DNA of 6,520 nt, taken from Cytophagales bacterium. Its GTDB lineage: Bacteria > Bacteroidota > Bacteroidia > Cytophagales > Cyclobacteriaceae. The stretch covers positions 1-6,520 of the forward strand of contig JAGUUF010000090.1 in the NCBI GenBank assembly GCA_020063545.1, given 5' to 3'. Numbering within the stretch: position 1 is the stretch's first letter; every line of letters begins with the position of its first letter. The notes under the pieces were generated by a model that was given only the letters and a program-made list of their open reading frames with translations, had not been told where the DNA came from and did no database searches. The position numbers and the translations under genes are program-made. Below are positions 6,103 to 6,520 of the stretch, one piece after another.

Positions 6103-6233
6103 AGTATTACAGGCGTTACAGGCGATCTTTATGGCCATGGCAGGCCCTGCATTACCTGGGCGAAATTACCGGGGCCATTACAACCGAGGATTTACTCGAA
6201 AATATTTTTTCGAAGTTTTGTATCGGGAAGTAA
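6103..6233 (+). pseudogene. mnmE: 3'-end remnant of mnmE (tRNA modification GTPase), frameshifted and truncated
   Basis: From 6141 the plus strand reads QALHYLGEITGAIT, then TEDLLENIFSKFCIGK and a TAA stop at 6231-6233. This is the conserved C-terminus of MnmE, the GTPase that with MnmG modifies U34 of certain tRNAs; the cysteine in FCIGK is the family's C-terminal motif residue. Upstream the frame breaks: GGCGATCTT at 6121-6129 looks like the expected GDL, but an extra T at 6130 and an apparent loss of about 8 bases after ATGGCCATGG (6131-6140) disrupt the usual GDLMAMDIRQALH stretch. A 9-bp tandem duplication lies just before it. No GTPase G-domain, no N-terminal domain and no start codon are present; the membrane kinase gene begins where they should be. 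About 30 clean codons remain of a protein normally near 460 residues. The left boundary is uncertain. The position of the indels is inferred from memory of the family, not from an alignment. Confidence 0.82.
6107..6124 (+). repeat. Tandem 9-bp duplication inside the mnmE remnant
   Basis: TTACAGGCG is repeated exactly at 6107-6115 and 6116-6124. Read in the frame that gives GDL at 6121-6129, it yields ITGVTGDL, so it looks like an in-frame three-codon duplication near the start of the recognisable remnant. It is consistent with decay of an unused sequence or a slipped junction. Confidence 0.55.
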
Positions 6234-6241
6234 TGTGTAGC

Positions 6242-6520
6242 CTAATCCCGCTCTTTATACGATTTCAAATGCGGCATTGCTTTTTCTTCACGCACCGGGC
6301 GAAGTTTGAAAATATCCGTTGGCGTTTCGCAAAAAACGGCCATGCCCCTGAAAACCGCTATCGGGGCTTTAATCATATTGGCGTTGTACACAAGCACTTC
6401 CAGCCAGCCATCCATGGTATAGGTGTTTGAACCAATCTTTTTGGCATATTCCGGGTGCGATTTATCCAGCAACTGGTCAGGCTGCATCTTCAGCAGGTTT
6501 ACAATCTCTTTCCAGTAAGT
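6242..6520 (-). CDS. ArsC/Spx-like thioredoxin-fold protein, C-terminal part (partial)
   Basis: The visible 92 codons run from the right edge (TYWKEIVNLLKM...) to a TAG stop at 6244-6242; the start is outside the window, so the ATG at 6487 is internal. The order LLDKSHPEY, DGWLEVLVYNANMIKAPIAV and GMAVFCETPTDIFKL follows the C-terminal half of the ArsC family (E. coli plasmid R773 ArsC: LLRKNVEPY, INRPIVV, LCRPSE). The proline in KAPIAV fits the cis-proline of the thioredoxin fold. The three arginines that bind arsenate in R773 ArsC (R60, R94, R107) appear replaced by D, A and E/T, so a true arsenate reductase is unlikely; a thiol-disulfide or regulatory Spx-like role is possible. The N-terminal cysteine motif cannot be seen. 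The gene ends 8 bp from the stop of the convergent mnmE remnant and reads toward the signalling operon. Confidence 0.65.
   Translation of the reverse strand, partial: TYWKEIVNLLKMQPDQLLDKSHPEYAKKIGSNTYTMDGWLEVLVYNANMIKAPIAVFRGMAVFCETPTDIFKLRPVREEKAMPHLKSYKERD

Noticed and set aside
107..6201. TTTACTCGAAA occurs both at 107-117 (next to the IS end) and at 6191-6201 (in the mnmE remnant), suggesting att-like direct repeats around the cluster.
   Set aside because: Several 11-bp matches are expected by chance in 6.5 kb of AT-rich sequence. The flanking bases do not match, and the left copy encodes nothing like MnmE.
6224..6250. Inverted repeat CGGGA/TCCCG between the mnmE remnant stop and the ArsC-like gene stop, as a shared terminator.
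   Set aside because: The stem is only 5 bp with a 17-base loop and no T-run on either strand, which is too weak to call.
6089..6430. A 113-codon plus-strand reading frame across the mnmE remnant and into the ArsC-like gene.
   Set aside because: It is out of frame with the recognisable MnmE end, and its second half is only the complement of the ArsC-like coding sequence. Its protein resembles nothing I recognise.

Overview
The window looks like chromosomal DNA from a Bacteroidota bacterium, possibly of the Cytophagales. This is inferred from the style of the histidine kinases (SVSH[ND]LRAPL boxes, HQRLHSTQEFEGTGVGL-like ATP lids), the moderately AT-rich composition, and the near absence of Shine-Dalgarno sequences before most starts. 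No rRNA or other taxonomic marker is present, so the assignment is tentative.

Layout from left to right. Positions 1-99 are the 5' end of an IS3-family insertion sequence that reads leftward out of the window: a terminal inverted repeat, an imperfect hairpin, and the first 11 codons of orfA. Positions 100-171 are a short spacer ending in a perfect palindrome that touches the stop codon of the next gene. Positions 172-5985 are five tightly packed minus-strand genes, all of them two-component signalling proteins. In order of transcription they are: a membrane CHASE3-PAS-PAS histidine kinase (3889-5985), a stand-alone Rcp1-type receiver (3457-3885), a soluble receiver-histidine kinase fusion (2338-3453), a soluble PAS-PAS histidine kinase (815-2326), and a NarL/FixJ-type DNA-binding response regulator (172-822). 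Gaps are 3, 3 and 11 bp, followed by an 8-bp overlap, so they very probably form one operon.

Upstream of the operon, 5986-6102 holds a weak promoter candidate and small direct repeats. Positions 6103-6233 on the plus strand carry a broken remnant of the 3' end of mnmE (tRNA-modifying GTPase), recognisable from its C-terminal ENIFSKFCIGK-stop. It is directly followed, in convergent orientation, by the C-terminal part of an ArsC/Spx-like thioredoxin-fold protein (6242-6520) that runs off the right edge.

A plausible working model is this: the membrane kinase senses a signal through CHASE3 and passes phosphate to the single-domain receiver and/or to the receiver of the fusion kinase. The PAS-PAS kinase, which overlaps the regulator gene, controls the LuxR-type output regulator. 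The cluster lies between an IS end and a mnmE fragment, which suggests it arrived or was rearranged at this site. No new enzyme system was seen. The items most worth a second look are the mnmE scar, the 7-2-7 palindrome at the operon end, the divergent H-boxes of the three kinases, and the ArsC-like protein that lacks the arsenate-binding arginines.
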